This document shows positions 44,026-53,564 of a DNA stretch of 64,000 bases, piece after piece. Numbering within the stretch: the first letter of the stretch is position 1; each line of letters starts with the position of its first letter. Position numbers and translations under genes: made by a program. Under the pieces are notes generated by a model. That model searched no databases. It was not told the origin of the DNA and saw nothing but the letters and a program-made list of their open reading frames with translations. The DNA comes from Betaproteobacteria bacterium MOLA814 (GTDB taxonomy: Bacteria > Pseudomonadota > Gammaproteobacteria > Burkholderiales > Burkholderiaceae_C). Location: positions 1,318,225 to 1,382,224 of the forward strand of contig AYMW01000001.1 of NCBI GenBank assembly GCA_000496475.1, in the 5' to 3' direction.

Positions 44026-45897
44026 CTACGACATGGCAATGACGCGCAACACCTGGTCTCCATAAGCCTCTAATTTTTTGCTGCCAATGCCGGGCACGCC
44101 AACCAACTCGTCGGCGTCGCTCGGACGCAGCTGGGCCAAGGCCTTGAGCGTGTTGTTGTTAAAAATCACGTAAGCAGGCAAATCATGTGAGCGTGCCACC
44201 TCGGCTCGCCATGCTTTCAGTGCTGTAAATACGGGTTGCGCATGAACGTCGAGGTCGGTGTCGTCGGCCTTGTTTGTGGTGCGCGATGCAGCGCCCTTGC
44301 TGGCACTGGTGCTGGCAACACGCTGCCACACTTGGGCTTGGTCGCGCAGCAAGGCCCGCGCAGGCTCACCCAGTTGCAGCGTTTTGTACATACCTGCATC
44401 AACCACCACCGCGCCGCTGGCTACCAACTGGCGCAGCAGTGCGCGCCACTGCACATCACTCATGTCGGCGCCTATGCCAAAGGTGCTGAGTTTGTCGTGT
44501 TGGTATTGCGTGACCCTGTCGGTTGTTTTGCCGCGCAGCACATCAATCAAATGCCCTGAGCCAAAGGCCATGCCAGAGCTTTGTTGGAAGCGGTATATGG
44601 TGCTGAGCAATTTGCGTGCGGCTTGCGTGGCATCATAAACTTGCGGCGGGCTTAAGCAGTTGTCGCAATTGCCGCAAGCCTTGCTGGGTTCGCCAAAGTA
44701 GTCCAGCAAGTGCACACGACGACAGTCTGTGGCTTCAGCCAGCGCCAGCAAGGCATCTAGCTTGCCGCGCAGCGCTTGCTTGAACTCATCGCTGGCCACG
44801 CCCTCATCTATCATGCGGCGCTGGTTGATGACGTCGGCCAAGCCATACGCCATCCATGCAACCGCAGCCTCACCATCGCGTCCGGCGCGTCCTGTTTCTT
44901 GGTAGTACCCCTCAATATTTTTGGGCATGTCCATGTGTGCCACAAAGCGCACATCGGGCTTGTCAATGCCCATGCCGAAGGCAATGGTGGCGACCACCAC
45001 CACACCGTCCTCACGCAAAAAGCGGTCTTGGTTGCGTTGACGGATACCTGCATCCATACCGGCGTGGTAGGCCAGAGCGTTCACGCCAGCGCGCACCAAC
45101 TGATCGGCCACTTCCTCTACCCGGCGGCGTGATTGGCAATACACCACGCCTGCATCACCATCGAACTCGGCCTGTATAAACGCCAACAGCTGCGCCATGC
45201 CGTCACGCTTTTCAGTGATGCGGTAGCTGATGTTGGGCCTGTCAAAGCTGCTGACAAATTGGCGCGCATCATGAAGCGCCAAGTGGTGCACCATGTCTTG
45301 ACGTGTGAGCGAGTCGGCAGTTGCGGTGAGTGCCAAACGAGGCACGCCTGGGAACTGCTCATGCAGCACCGACATGGCGCGGTACTCTGGCCTAAAGTCG
45401 TGGCCCCACTGGCTAACGCAGTGTGCCTCGTCAATGGCAAACAAGCTGAGCTGGCCGCGCTCAAACAAGCTGGTGAGCAGCGCTAAAAAACGCGGCGTGG
45501 GGATGCGCTCAGGCGCGGCGTACAACAAGGTAATGTCGCCACGCAGCATGCGTTGTTCCACCTCGCGCGCTGCAGCCATGTCGAGTGTGGAGTTTAAAAA
45601 TGCCGCCGATACGCCCACTTCGTGCAAGGCACCAACTTGGTTGTGCATCAGTGCAATGAGTGGCGAGACCACAATGGCCACGCCGTGGCCAGCGCGCTGT
45701 CTGACAATGGCGGGCACTTGGTAGCACAGGCTTTTACCCCCACCTGTGGGCATCAGTACCAGCGCGTCACCACCGCTCACCACGTGTTGGATGATCTCAG
45801 CTTGAGGCCCCCTAAAAGCATCGAAACCAAAAATCTCATGCAGCACGTCTTGCGACGTGCTCTGGCTGGCTAAGGCAATGTCGGCGGGTGTGCGCAC
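44026..45897 (-). CDS. recQ: ATP-dependent DNA helicase RecQ
   Basis: RecQ unwinds DNA 3' to 5' in repair. The helicase motifs are clear: [17 protein letters not shown] (Walker A), [20 protein letters not shown] (motif II and aromatic loop), [26 protein letters not shown] and [12 protein letters not shown] zinc-binding Cys set ([23 protein letters not shown]) and a C-terminal HRDC domain follow. I prefer GTG 45897, which lies just after the rhodanese stop with GGGAG upstream (623 residues). ATG 45942 would add 15 residues and overlap the rhodanese gene. Confidence 0.95.
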   Translation of the reverse strand: MRTPADIALASQSTSQDVLHEIFGFDAFRGPQAEIIQHVVSGGDALVLMPTGGGKSLCYQVPAIVRQRAGHGVAIVVSPLIALMHNQVGALHEVGVSAAFLNSTLDMAAAREVEQRMLRGDITLLYAAPERIPTPRFLALLTSLFERGQLSLFAIDEAHCVSQWGHDFRPEYRAMSVLHEQFPGVPRLALTATADSLTRQDMVHHLALHDARQFVSSFDRPNISYRITEKRDGMAQLLAFIQAEFDGDAGVVYCQSRRRVEEVADQLVRAGVNALAYHAGMDAGIRQRNQDRFLREDGVVVVATIAFGMGIDKPDVRFVAHMDMPKNIEGYYQETGRAGRDGEAAVAWMAYGLADVINQRRMIDEGVASDEFKQALRGKLDALLALAEATDCRRVHLLDYFGEPSKACGNCDNCLSPPQVYDATQAARKLLSTIYRFQQSSGMAFGSGHLIDVLRGKTTDRVTQYQHDKLSTFGIGADMSDVQWRALLRQLVASGAVVVDAGMYKTLQLGEPARALLRDQAQVWQRVASTSASKGAASRTTNKADDTDLDVHAQPVFTALKAWRAEVARSHDLPAYVIFNNNTLKALAQLRPSDADELVGVPGIGSKKLEAYGDQVLRVIAMS

Positions 45898-45901
45898 AGT
45901 G

Positions 45902-46294
45902 TTACAGCTGCTCCCATGGCAGGCCGTCAAAGCGCCAGCCATTCAGACACGAGCGCTGGAAGGTGTCGTTGAGCGAGCCTTCAAAGCCGTTCAACACGTT
46001 TGTTACGTCTGTAAACCCAGCTGTTTCAAGCGCCTTGCCTGCATCGAGAGTGCGTTGTCCACTGCGGCAAATCAGCACAATAGGACGTGCCTTGTCTTGG
46101 GCTTCGTCCGCCACCAACTGCACAAATTGCTCTGGGTGAGGGGTGAGGTCTGGATACTCGTACCACGGTACGTTGATGGCGCCGGGCGGTCGGCCTACAT
46201 ACAGGGACTCAATCTCCATGCGGACATCGATCATCAAGGCCCGAGGGTTATCTTGTAATAGCGCCCAAGCTTCTAATGGCTGCAAGTGTTTCAT
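45902..46294 (-). CDS. Rhodanese-like sulfurtransferase domain protein
   Basis: ATG 46294 gives 130 residues, a single rhodanese domain with the active-site loop CRSGQRT (Cys in the catalytic position) and the entry motif [28 protein letters not shown]. Such proteins move sulfane sulfur between thiols; the specific partner is unknown. It sits immediately upstream of recQ and is divergent from metH part 1. An upstream ATG at 46384 would run through the divergent promoter and is not favoured. Confidence 0.9.
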   Translation of the reverse strand: MKHLQPLEAWALLQDNPRALMIDVRMEIESLYVGRPPGAINVPWYEYPDLTPHPEQFVQLVADEAQDKARPIVLICRSGQRTLDAGKALETAGFTDVTNVLNGFEGSLNDTFQRSCLNGWRFDGLPWEQL

Positions 46295-46365
46295 AAGCCT
46301 TCTATTGTCGGGCATAGATGTGGACTTTGTCGCGCGAGGCCGCACCAACTTCTTACAATAGAGCC

Positions 46366-47433
46366 ATGAACACCACCGCCACATCCGCTCCCACCGAACA
46401 CGTTTACACGCGGGGTCAAGCCCTGCCAGCTATTTTGGCCCAGCGGATTGCGGTGCTTGACGGTGCCATGGGCACAATGATTCAGCGGTTTAAGCTGGGT
46501 GAATCGCAGTACCGCGGTGAGCGGTTTAAAGACTTTCATAAAGACATTAAAGGCAACAACGAGTTGCTGAGTCTGACCCGTCCAGACATCATTACCGATG
46601 TGCACGAGCGCTATTTGGCCGCTGGTGCCGATATGGTCGAAACCAACACCTTTGGCGCGACCCGCATTGCACAAGATGACTATGACATGGCCGACTTGGC
46701 CTATGAAATGAACGTCGAGTCTGCCAAGCTGGCACGCGCGGCTTGTGACAAGTTCTCTACCCCAGACAAGCCTAGGTTTGTATTGGGAGCGTTAGGCCCG
46801 ACCCCCAAAACTGCCAGCATTAGCCCAGATGTGAACGACCCAAGCGCGCGCAACGTCACGTTTGAGCAGCTGCGCGCGTCTTACTACGAGCAGGTGCAAG
46901 GCTTGTTTGAGGGCGGCGCAGACGTGTTGCTGGTAGAAACCATTTTTGACACCCTCAATGCCAAAGCCGCGCTGTTTGCCATTGAAGAGTTTTTTGACGT
47001 TACGGGCGAGCGCCTGCCAGTCATCATCAGTGGTACGGTGACAGACGCCTCTGGCCGCGTGCTCAGCGGCCAAACGGTGACGGCCTTTTGGGCCAGCGTT
47101 CGCCATGTCAAACCTCTTGCCGTGGGCTTGAATTGCGCCTTGGGTGCGGCGTTGATGCGCCCCTATATTCAAGAGCTGTCAAAAGTGGCCACGGGCACGT
47201 ACATCAGCTGCTACCCCAACGCGGGCCTGCCCAACCCCATGAGTGACACAGGTTTTGATGAGACACCAGATGTCACCAGCCGCTTGATTCACGAGTTTGC
47301 CGCACAAGGCTTGGTCAATATCGTGGGTGGCTGCTGCGGTACCACCCCCGAGCACATCGCCGCTATTGGCGATGCGGTCAGGCCTGAAAAAGCAAGGGCC
47401 GTGACGTGGGCGGCATACCGCGAAGCGGCCTAA
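46366..47433 (+). CDS. metH: Methionine synthase MetH, homocysteine-binding module as a separate gene
   Basis: The 355-residue protein is the N-terminal Hcy-methyltransferase domain of B12-dependent methionine synthase: RIAVLDGAMGTMIQRFKL at the start, GADMVETNTFGATRIAQ in the barrel and the zinc cysteines in GLNCALG and VGGCCGTTPEHI. It binds and activates homocysteine. In E. coli the four MetH modules are one chain; here the other three are encoded 2.7 kb downstream at 50141-52888. Splitting is common in Burkholderiales, but the two genes are usually adjacent, and here an NCS1 transporter (opposite strand) and leuE lie between. Confidence 0.93.
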   Translation: MNTTATSAPTEHVYTRGQALPAILAQRIAVLDGAMGTMIQRFKLGESQYRGERFKDFHKDIKGNNELLSLTRPDIITDVHERYLAAGADMVETNTFGATRIAQDDYDMADLAYEMNVESAKLARAACDKFSTPDKPRFVLGALGPTPKTASISPDVNDPSARNVTFEQLRASYYEQVQGLFEGGADVLLVETIFDTLNAKAALFAIEEFFDVTGERLPVIISGTVTDASGRVLSGQTVTAFWASVRHVKPLAVGLNCALGAALMRPYIQELSKVATGTYISCYPNAGLPNPMSDTGFDETPDVTSRLIHEFAAQGLVNIVGGCCGTTPEHIAAIGDAVRPEKARAVTWAAYREAA

Positions 47434-47510
47434 ACGCAGCAGTCTGCCGCTCGCCATGCCGCCGGGGCAGTTGCTACAACCAAGCGTTGGTCATGCTGTG
47501 TCTTGTAGGC

Positions 47511-47549
47511 AAAAAAAAACGGCCCGATTGCCATTGGCAGTCGGGCCGT
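47511..47549 (-). terminator. Rho-independent terminator of the NCS1 gene
   Basis: ACGGCCCGA and TCGGGCCGT pair with an inner TGCC/GGCA stem. On the minus strand the stem is followed by nine T. It also separates metH part 1 from the convergent transporter gene. Confidence 0.88.
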
Positions 47550-47579
47550 GTACGCAGACTTAGTTAGTCGGGCTGCGTC

Positions 47580-48986
47580 TTAAGAAAGCTTCATATGTTT
47601 GGTGCGTATGTAGTAAACAGCAGCGCCTAATGCGGCACCAATGATCCAGGCGTAGCCAGACAAGTCGCTCAACATGGGCAACCAAACGGTGGCCACAGAA
47701 AAGACTGCACCAATGGCGAAGGCAATCACAGCATTGTCGTGCCAGCCATTTTTGTAGTGGTACTTGCCACCGTCCATGTTGTAGAGGTCTTCTTGGCTCA
47801 ACACTTGTTTGCGAACCACGAAGTAATCCACAATCAAAATGCCGAACAGCGGCGCCAACGTGGCACCGAGCGTGTTGACGAAGCCACCAATACCGATTTG
47901 GCTGATCACTGCTGTCCACAAGCCACCAATCACCAAGGCGAAACCGGATGTGATCAGACCGGCTTTGCGAAAACCAATGGTGTTGGGTGACAGGTTGGCA
48001 ATGCCGTTCACTGCAGGAATGAAGTTGGCTACCAAGTTGATACCGACGGTGGCTGCAAAGAATGTGATGGCAGCAATGACGCTCAAGAACACGCTGTCGG
48101 TGCGTGCCACAATTTCAGTTGGGTTGATGATGGCCTCACCGTACACCACAGCTGCACCAGCGGTTGTGAGCAGGGCCAAGGCAGAGAACAAAATCATATT
48201 CAATGGCAAACCCATGAGGTTGCCTTTAACCATGGCTTGCTTGTCCTTAGCAAAGCGTGAGAAGTCACTGAAGTTGATCATCACGGCAGAGAAGTAAGCC
48301 ACCATGGTGCCGAAGATAGCTACAAAGCCAGACATCTCAGTTTTCCAAGTGCCCTCAGGGTTGGCAAAGATGCTTTGCGCCGCTGAAAACAACTGCCCAT
48401 CTGACTTAGACCACAGCACAATGACCAAGGCGATCATCACGGCGTACACAAATGGGCCAGCCAAGTTTAAGAAACCTTCAACCCAGTTCATGCCGCGCCA
48501 GAAAATCAGGATGTGGAACGCCCACACAAACAAGAAGGCGACCCAGTCAATACCACTGAGGCCTAAAAACAGCACATCGCCAGCTTCGGCGCCTGTGAGG
48601 GATTTGATGAGCAGCGCCAAAGCGGTTGACGCAAAGTAGACTTGTGCGCCGTACCAAAACACGGCAACAACCGAGCGCAATACGGCTGGTAGTTTGGCGC
48701 CCGCCGTGCCCATGCTGGCCCTTGCAAACACTGGGTATGCAATGCCGTAGCGCTCGCCGGCTGCGCCGGACAAATTAACCATGAACATCACAAACAGGCT
48801 TGCGGCGATGAGGGCGGCAAAGGCCGTCCAGCCGCTAACGCCGAATGAAATAAACAAAGAGGCGACCAAGGTGTAGCCAAACAATGATTGGATGTCGTTG
48901 GCCCACACATTAAATATAGCGAACCAGCCCCATGTTTTTTCTTGGCTGGTGACTAGGCTTAGCGCGCTGTTGTCGTTGGATTGCAT
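47580..48986 (-). CDS. NCS1-family nucleobase/hydantoin:cation symporter
   Basis: The 468-residue protein has twelve membrane helices and NCS1 signatures: TWGWFAIFNVWANDIQSLFGYTLVASLF in helix 1, then GERYGIAYPVFARASMGTAGA and VMINFSDFSRFAKDKQAMVKGNLMGLP. NCS1 carriers import cytosine, allantoin, uracil, hydantoins or thiamine precursors with H+ or Na+. The substrate is not predictable here, and no catabolic gene is adjacent. Its position between two metH halves suggests insertion or rearrangement. Confidence 0.9.
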   Translation of the reverse strand: MQSNDNSALSLVTSQEKTWGWFAIFNVWANDIQSLFGYTLVASLFISFGVSGWTAFAALIAASLFVMFMVNLSGAAGERYGIAYPVFARASMGTAGAKLPAVLRSVVAVFWYGAQVYFASTALALLIKSLTGAEAGDVLFLGLSGIDWVAFLFVWAFHILIFWRGMNWVEGFLNLAGPFVYAVMIALVIVLWSKSDGQLFSAAQSIFANPEGTWKTEMSGFVAIFGTMVAYFSAVMINFSDFSRFAKDKQAMVKGNLMGLPLNMILFSALALLTTAGAAVVYGEAIINPTEIVARTDSVFLSVIAAITFFAATVGINLVANFIPAVNGIANLSPNTIGFRKAGLITSGFALVIGGLWTAVISQIGIGGFVNTLGATLAPLFGILIVDYFVVRKQVLSQEDLYNMDGGKYHYKNGWHDNAVIAFAIGAVFSVATVWLPMLSDLSGYAWIIGAALGAAVYYIRTKHMKLS

Positions 48987-49078
48987 GTCTGTCTCCTTAA
49001 GTTGTCATATGCCGTGGTTAGCCTAGAAAGGCAGTGCGCACATGGCGTGTCGTTGGTAAGGACATTTGTATTTAATTG

Positions 49079-49086
49079 TGTATACA
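49079..49086. promoter_or_regulatory. TGTATACA palindrome in the NCS1/leuE gap
   Basis: The 309-base divergent gap 48987-49295 holds no gene. It contains TGTATACA inside TTGTGTATACAAAA, similar to the GntR/FCD-type operator core. It may control the NCS1 gene, whose start is 93 bases away. The regulator is not in the window. Confidence 0.35.
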
Positions 49087-49295
49087 AAATGTGAAACAAA
49101 TCTTAACGCGAGCAGGCCTCGAAAAATCACTAAAAAGCATTAAATACCTAGGGGTTTCTGCCCATTTTTTATGGATAGACGCTCTTTTTAGAAACAAAAT
49201 TAATTACACACACGTTTTCTGTGTGCAATTACACGCCTGGCCTTAGACTGGCGTGTTGATTCAACACTCACTCCAACGCTTGTTAGGCGCACACC

Positions 49296-49958
49296 ATGTT
49301 TGGCATCACCGATTTAGGCGTCTTTGTAGCTGGCACGGTTGCCATTGTGTTGTTGCCTGGGCCCAACTCGTTGTATGTGCTGACTGTGGCCACACGTGCG
49401 GGCTTGCGCATGGGCTATGCCGGCGCGTTGGGCATTGTGACTGGTGATCTGGTGCTGATACTGCTCACCGTATGTGGCGCAGCGTCTGTGCTCAATGCTT
49501 ACCCGCACGTGTTCCACGCCATCAAATGGGCAGGTGCTGCTTACCTCGGGTGGTTGGGTTTGAAGCTGATATGGGGCGGTTTGCAAGGCTGGCGCACCAG
49601 CCAGAGCCAGCCGGGAATGGTGCACAGCATGGTGAAAGACCTGAAGCCTGTCAAAGAGGTCACTAGCAAAGCGGTGTATCGCAAAGCCTTGGTGGTGAGC
49701 TTGCTCAACCCCAAGGCCATATTCTTTTTCATTTCCTTCTTTGTGCAGTTTGTAGACCCCACCTATGCCAACCCGAGTGTGACGTTTGCCATGCTAGGCC
49801 TCATCGTGCAGTGCGTCAGCGTGCTGTATTTGAGCATGTTGATTGTGGGCGGGGTGAAGTTGGCAAACACCTTTGCCAAGCGCAAACGCCTTAGCGCATT
49901 GCTTAATAGTGTGGTCGGCTTGATGTTTATAGCCTTTGGCGTTCGACTGGCTGCCTAG
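49296..49958 (+). CDS. leuE: LysE/RhtB-family amino-acid exporter, LeuE-like
   Basis: The 220-residue protein has six membrane helices, starting with the family motif [31 protein letters not shown]. The mid-part [22 protein letters not shown] and the later [25 protein letters not shown] are typical of LeuE. It exports leucine or related amino acids. It lies directly before the SAH riboswitch and metH part 2 on the same strand. Confidence 0.88.
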   Translation: MFGITDLGVFVAGTVAIVLLPGPNSLYVLTVATRAGLRMGYAGALGIVTGDLVLILLTVCGAASVLNAYPHVFHAIKWAGAAYLGWLGLKLIWGGLQGWRTSQSQPGMVHSMVKDLKPVKEVTSKAVYRKALVVSLLNPKAIFFFISFFVQFVDPTYANPSVTFAMLGLIVQCVSVLYLSMLIVGGVKLANTFAKRKRLSALLNSVVGLMFIAFGVRLAA

Positions 49959-49980
49959 CAAACGGTTATTATGGAGGCTT

Positions 49981-50111
49981 GCCGCTGAGGAGCGCTGCAT
50001 CATCCCGCATGGCAACATGGCACGGCGGTGGCAGGCTCGGCGGACATCTTCACACGTGGCCAGCAACTGATGCATGGGATGTGTGGCAGATCCTACAACG
50101 GCGCTCACCTG
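49981..50111 (+). promoter_or_regulatory. S-adenosylhomocysteine (SAH) riboswitch before metH part 2
   Basis: The conserved SAH-riboswitch elements are readable in order. P1 is CCGCTGAG (49982-49989) with CTCGGCGG (50036-50043). GAGGAGCGCTGCA follows P1 at the start of the core and CAGGCTCGG closes it. The pseudoknot pairs GAGCGC (49990-49995) with GCGCTC (50101-50106) within CAACGGCGCTCACCTG. The segment CTCACCTG (50104-50111) is exactly complementary to CAGGTGAG (50126-50133), the ribosome-binding site of metH. Without SAH the site would be masked; SAH binding would hold GCGCTC and free it, an ON switch, as known for this class. Confidence 0.88.
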
Positions 50112-50140
50112 AACTTGTACGCCATCAGGTGAGACCCGCT

Positions 50141-52888
50141 GTGAAACCAAACGAATCCTTAGCCAAACCGTTAGTCCAAACATTGCCACCCATGCTGCTT
50201 TCAGGCTTGGAGCCGCTGAGCGTGGGCACCAGCACCTTGTTTATCAACGTGGGGGAGCGCACCAACGTGACAGGCTCTAAAGCCTTTGCACGCTTGATTT
50301 TGAACGAGCAGTTCGAAGAAGCCTTGGCCGTCGCGCGCCAGCAAGTAGAAAACGGCGCGCAAGTGGTGGACGTCAACATGGACGAAGCCATGTTGGACAG
50401 CCAAGCGGCCATGGTGAAGTTCTTAAACCTCATGGCAGGTGAGCCAGACATTGCGCGTGTACCTGTGATGATTGACTCCAGCAAATGGAGTGTGATTGAA
50501 GCTGGCTTGCAATGCGTGCAAGGCAAAAGCATCGTCAACTCCATCAGCATGAAAGAGGGCCTTGAAGAGTTTTGCCGTCAAGCCAGATTGGTCAAGCGCT
50601 ATGGCGCAGCCGCCGTGGTAATGGCTTTCGATGAGCAGGGGCAAGCCGACACCTATGAGCGGAAAATTGAAATTTGCGAACGGGCTTATCGTGTGCTGGT
50701 GGACCAGGTGGGCTTCCCGGCAGAAGACATTATTTTCGATCCCAACATCTTTGCTATTGCCACGGGCATTGAAGAGCACAACAACTATGCCGTCGACTTT
50801 ATTGAGTCGGTGCGCTGGATTAAGGCCAACTTACCGGGCGCCAAAATTAGTGGTGGGGTGTCGAATGTGAGCTTTAGTTTCAGAGGCAACGACCCCGTGC
50901 GTGAAGCAATTCACACCGTCTTTTTGTACCATGCAGTGAAGGCCGGTATGGATATGGGCATCGTCAATGCGGGCATGTTGGGCGTGTACGACCAGCTGGA
51001 GCCCGTGTTGCGCGAACGCGCCGAAGACGTGGTGCTCAACCGCCGGCCAGACGCTGGCGAGCGGCTCATTGAGGTCGCTGAATCAGCCAAAGGGGCGGCC
51101 AAAGACGACAGTAAACAATACGAATGGCGCGCACTGCCTATACGCGAACGCCTAAGCCATGCTTTGGTGCGTGGCCTCAACGAATTCATCGTAGAAGACA
51201 CCGAAGAGGTGTGGCAAGACATATCAGCGGGGGGTGGCAGGCCGCTGCACGTGATTGAGGGGCCACTCATGGATGGCATGAATGTGGTGGGTGACTTGTT
51301 TGGTGAAGGCAAGATGTTTTTGCCGCAAGTGGTTAAAAGTGCCCGTGTGATGAAACAAGCGGTAGCGCATTTGGTGCCCTATATCGAAGAAGAAAAACTG
51401 CGCATGGAAGCGGCAGGCAATGATGTGCGCAGCAGAGGAAAAATTGTGATCGCCACCGTCAAAGGCGACGTCCACGACATTGGTAAAAATATTGTCACGG
51501 TGGTGCTGCAGTGCAACAACTACGACGTGGTCAACATGGGTGTGATGGTGGCATGGCAAGACATCTTGAAAAAAGCCAAAGAAGAAAACGCAGACATTGT
51601 TGGCCTGTCTGGACTGATCACACCAAGCCTAGAAGAAATGCAAGCGGTGGCGGGCGAGATGGAAAAAGACCCGTGGTTTCGTGAGCGACAAACGCCATTG
51701 CTGATTGGTGGTGCAACCACCAGCCGTGTACATACGGCTGTCAAAATAGCGCCGCATTACAGCGGGCCTGTGGTGTATGTGCCTGATGCGTCTCGCAGCG
51801 TCAGCGTGACGACGGGACTGCTAGGCGACGACAAAGCCACGTATATTCAAGAGCTGAACATGGACTACGAGCGCGTACGCAGCCAACACGCCAATAAAAA
51901 GCAAACACCTATGTGGACGCTGGCACAGGCCAGAGCCAACGCCACACCCGTTGAATTTGACAACTACACGCCCACTGTCCCCAAGTTCATTGGCAAGCGT
52001 GTTCTCAAGGGAGTGGACCTGCACGAGGTGGTGCCGTTTATAGACTGGGGGCCGTTCTTTCAAACATGGGACTTGGCTGGACCGTACCCCGCCATTCTTC
52101 AAGACGAGGTGGTGGGCGAGCAAGCGCGGCAAGTGTTTGCGGACGCACAAGCGCTGCTAAAGCGCATTGTTGACGGTCGCTGGCTCACCGCCAATGCCGT
52201 GGTTGGTCTGTACCCCGCACAGCGTGTGAGCGACGACGACATTGCGCTGTACACAGACGAAACCCGTCAAACCACCGCCATGACATGGCATGGTCTGCGC
52301 CAACAAACCGAAAAGCAAATGATAGAAGGAGTGATGCGACCCAGCCGCTGTTTGGCCGATTTCGTAGCCACACCCGAACAAGGCGCGGACTATGTGGGCA
52401 TGTTTGCTGTGACCGCAGGCATTGGGGCAGACGCACGCGCCAATGGCTATGAAGCAGCGCAAGACGACTACAACGCCATCATGATCAAAGCCTTGGCCGA
52501 CCGCTTGGCCGAGGCCATGGCCGAGATGATGCACCAGCGCGTGAGAACAGACTGGTGGGGCTACGCATCAGGCGAGCAACTGAGCAGCGGCGAGTTGATC
52601 AAAGAAGCCTACCAAGGCATTCGTCCTGCGCCTGGCTACCCTGCCTGCCCCGACCACAGCGCCAAACGCGCCATGTTCGAGGTACTGCAAGCCGGCGACG
52701 TTGGTATGGCCCTGACCGATAGCCTAGCCATGACGCCTGCAGCCAGCGTCAGCGGCTTTTACCTAGCCCATCCCGACGCCACCTATTTCAACGTGGGCAA
52801 AATTGGCGAAGACCAAGTACGAGATGTAGCCCAGCGTAGCGGGGTGGACGAACAGCGGGTGAAGGTGTTTTTAGGACCTAACTTGTAG
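50141..52888 (+). CDS. metH: Methionine synthase MetH, folate-, cobalamin- and activation modules
   Basis: GTG 50141 with AGGTGAG seven bases upstream gives 915 residues. Modules in order: pterin-binding barrel ([20 protein letters not shown], about 30-300), B12 cap and Rossmann domain with the Co ligand motif [10 protein letters not shown] (about 440-450), and the SAM-dependent activation domain ([13 protein letters not shown] near 840). It transfers methyl from methyl-tetrahydrofolate through cobalamin to homocysteine bound on the separate N-terminal protein (46366-47433). The SAH riboswitch upstream couples its synthesis to SAH, the product that must be recycled. Confidence 0.96.
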   Translation: MKPNESLAKPLVQTLPPMLLSGLEPLSVGTSTLFINVGERTNVTGSKAFARLILNEQFEEALAVARQQVENGAQVVDVNMDEAMLDSQAAMVKFLNLMAGEPDIARVPVMIDSSKWSVIEAGLQCVQGKSIVNSISMKEGLEEFCRQARLVKRYGAAAVVMAFDEQGQADTYERKIEICERAYRVLVDQVGFPAEDIIFDPNIFAIATGIEEHNNYAVDFIESVRWIKANLPGAKISGGVSNVSFSFRGNDPVREAIHTVFLYHAVKAGMDMGIVNAGMLGVYDQLEPVLRERAEDVVLNRRPDAGERLIEVAESAKGAAKDDSKQYEWRALPIRERLSHALVRGLNEFIVEDTEEVWQDISAGGGRPLHVIEGPLMDGMNVVGDLFGEGKMFLPQVVKSARVMKQAVAHLVPYIEEEKLRMEAAGNDVRSRGKIVIATVKGDVHDIGKNIVTVVLQCNNYDVVNMGVMVAWQDILKKAKEENADIVGLSGLITPSLEEMQAVAGEMEKDPWFRERQTPLLIGGATTSRVHTAVKIAPHYSGPVVYVPDASRSVSVTTGLLGDDKATYIQELNMDYERVRSQHANKKQTPMWTLAQARANATPVEFDNYTPTVPKFIGKRVLKGVDLHEVVPFIDWGPFFQTWDLAGPYPAILQDEVVGEQARQVFADAQALLKRIVDGRWLTANAVVGLYPAQRVSDDDIALYTDETRQTTAMTWHGLRQQTEKQMIEGVMRPSRCLADFVATPEQGADYVGMFAVTAGIGADARANGYEAAQDDYNAIMIKALADRLAEAMAEMMHQRVRTDWWGYASGEQLSSGELIKEAYQGIRPAPGYPACPDHSAKRAMFEVLQAGDVGMALTDSLAMTPAASVSGFYLAHPDATYFNVGKIGEDQVRDVAQRSGVDEQRVKVFLGPNL

Positions 52889-53002
52889 AGGCCTTGCCGC
52901 TGGTGTGCGCTGACCTCTGGTCCTTCACGGCGGGTGGTTCGTTCAATTGTGAGAACACCATCAGCATCGTGACAGGGCATGCGCAAACGTCGCATTCAAC
53001 GG

Positions 53003-53254
53003 CTAGCGTGCCGCGACGTTACAACCCTGCTCTTTAAGCACGCGCTTGGTAGACGGTGGGTTATTTGTTAAAGCGACCGCAGGTCTGATGGGCCTGATCG
53101 AGAAGTTACCGCCGCAATTGGGGCATACATGCTTGAGAACGTTTGTTGCGCAGCTTGTGCAAAACGTACACTCAAAAGAGCAGATGAAAGCCTCAGTCGA
53201 ATCAGGCGGTAAGTCTTTGTCACAGCACTCACAATTTGGTCTTAACGCCAGCAT
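53003..53254 (-). CDS. DUF1272 small cysteine-rich protein
   Basis: The 83-residue protein starts at ATG 53254 behind a GGGAGG site. It holds four CxxC-type cysteine pairs (NCECCDKDL, ICSFECTFCTSC, VCPNCGG), the DUF1272 pattern, and probably binds zinc. Function is unknown. It is convergent with metH part 2. A LysE-like remnant lies just upstream on the same strand, and LysE-family genes are common DUF1272 neighbours as I recall. Confidence 0.88.
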   Translation of the reverse strand: MLALRPNCECCDKDLPPDSTEAFICSFECTFCTSCATNVLKHVCPNCGGNFSIRPIRPAVALTNNPPSTKRVLKEQGCNVAAR

Positions 53255-53386
53255 ACGGGCCTCCCTTATCTCGCTACAGGACTTTATTGTGCACCTTCTA
53301 CGCCATCTGCGCCGCACACCCTCTGGACAACGCAGGGCTACGTTCTACGTCAACAGTGGTGAATGCGAACGGCGCGGCGACCTGGC

Positions 53387-53476
53387 TCAAGCCAAAACAA
53401 CGTACACGGCCGTTCCTATAAGAAAGGCTGCCACTGCGTAGTTGAAGACCATCAAGCCACGTGCACGTGACAGAAA
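53387..53476 (-). pseudogene. Remnant of a LysE-family transporter C-terminus
   Basis: A reading frame on the minus strand ends FLSRARGLMVFNYAVAAFLI...YVVLA before a stop. The pattern R-x-L-x-x-F-N-x-A-x-A-x-L-L followed by a helix end is how many LysE exporters finish. Upstream residues of that frame show no homology, so only the last roughly 30 codons survive. The call rests on a short match. Confidence 0.35.
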
Positions 53477-53564
53477 CGCACCCGTCCCGACGCCGAAACC
53501 TGCACACGCCCACTGGTTCCGAGTGGGTTTAGCCTGCCCTTGAGAAGAAGGCACAATACACACA

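Noticed and set aside
49981-50111. Cobalamin riboswitch in front of metH part 2
   Set aside because: The conserved B12-box sequences are absent and every SAH-riboswitch element is present instead.
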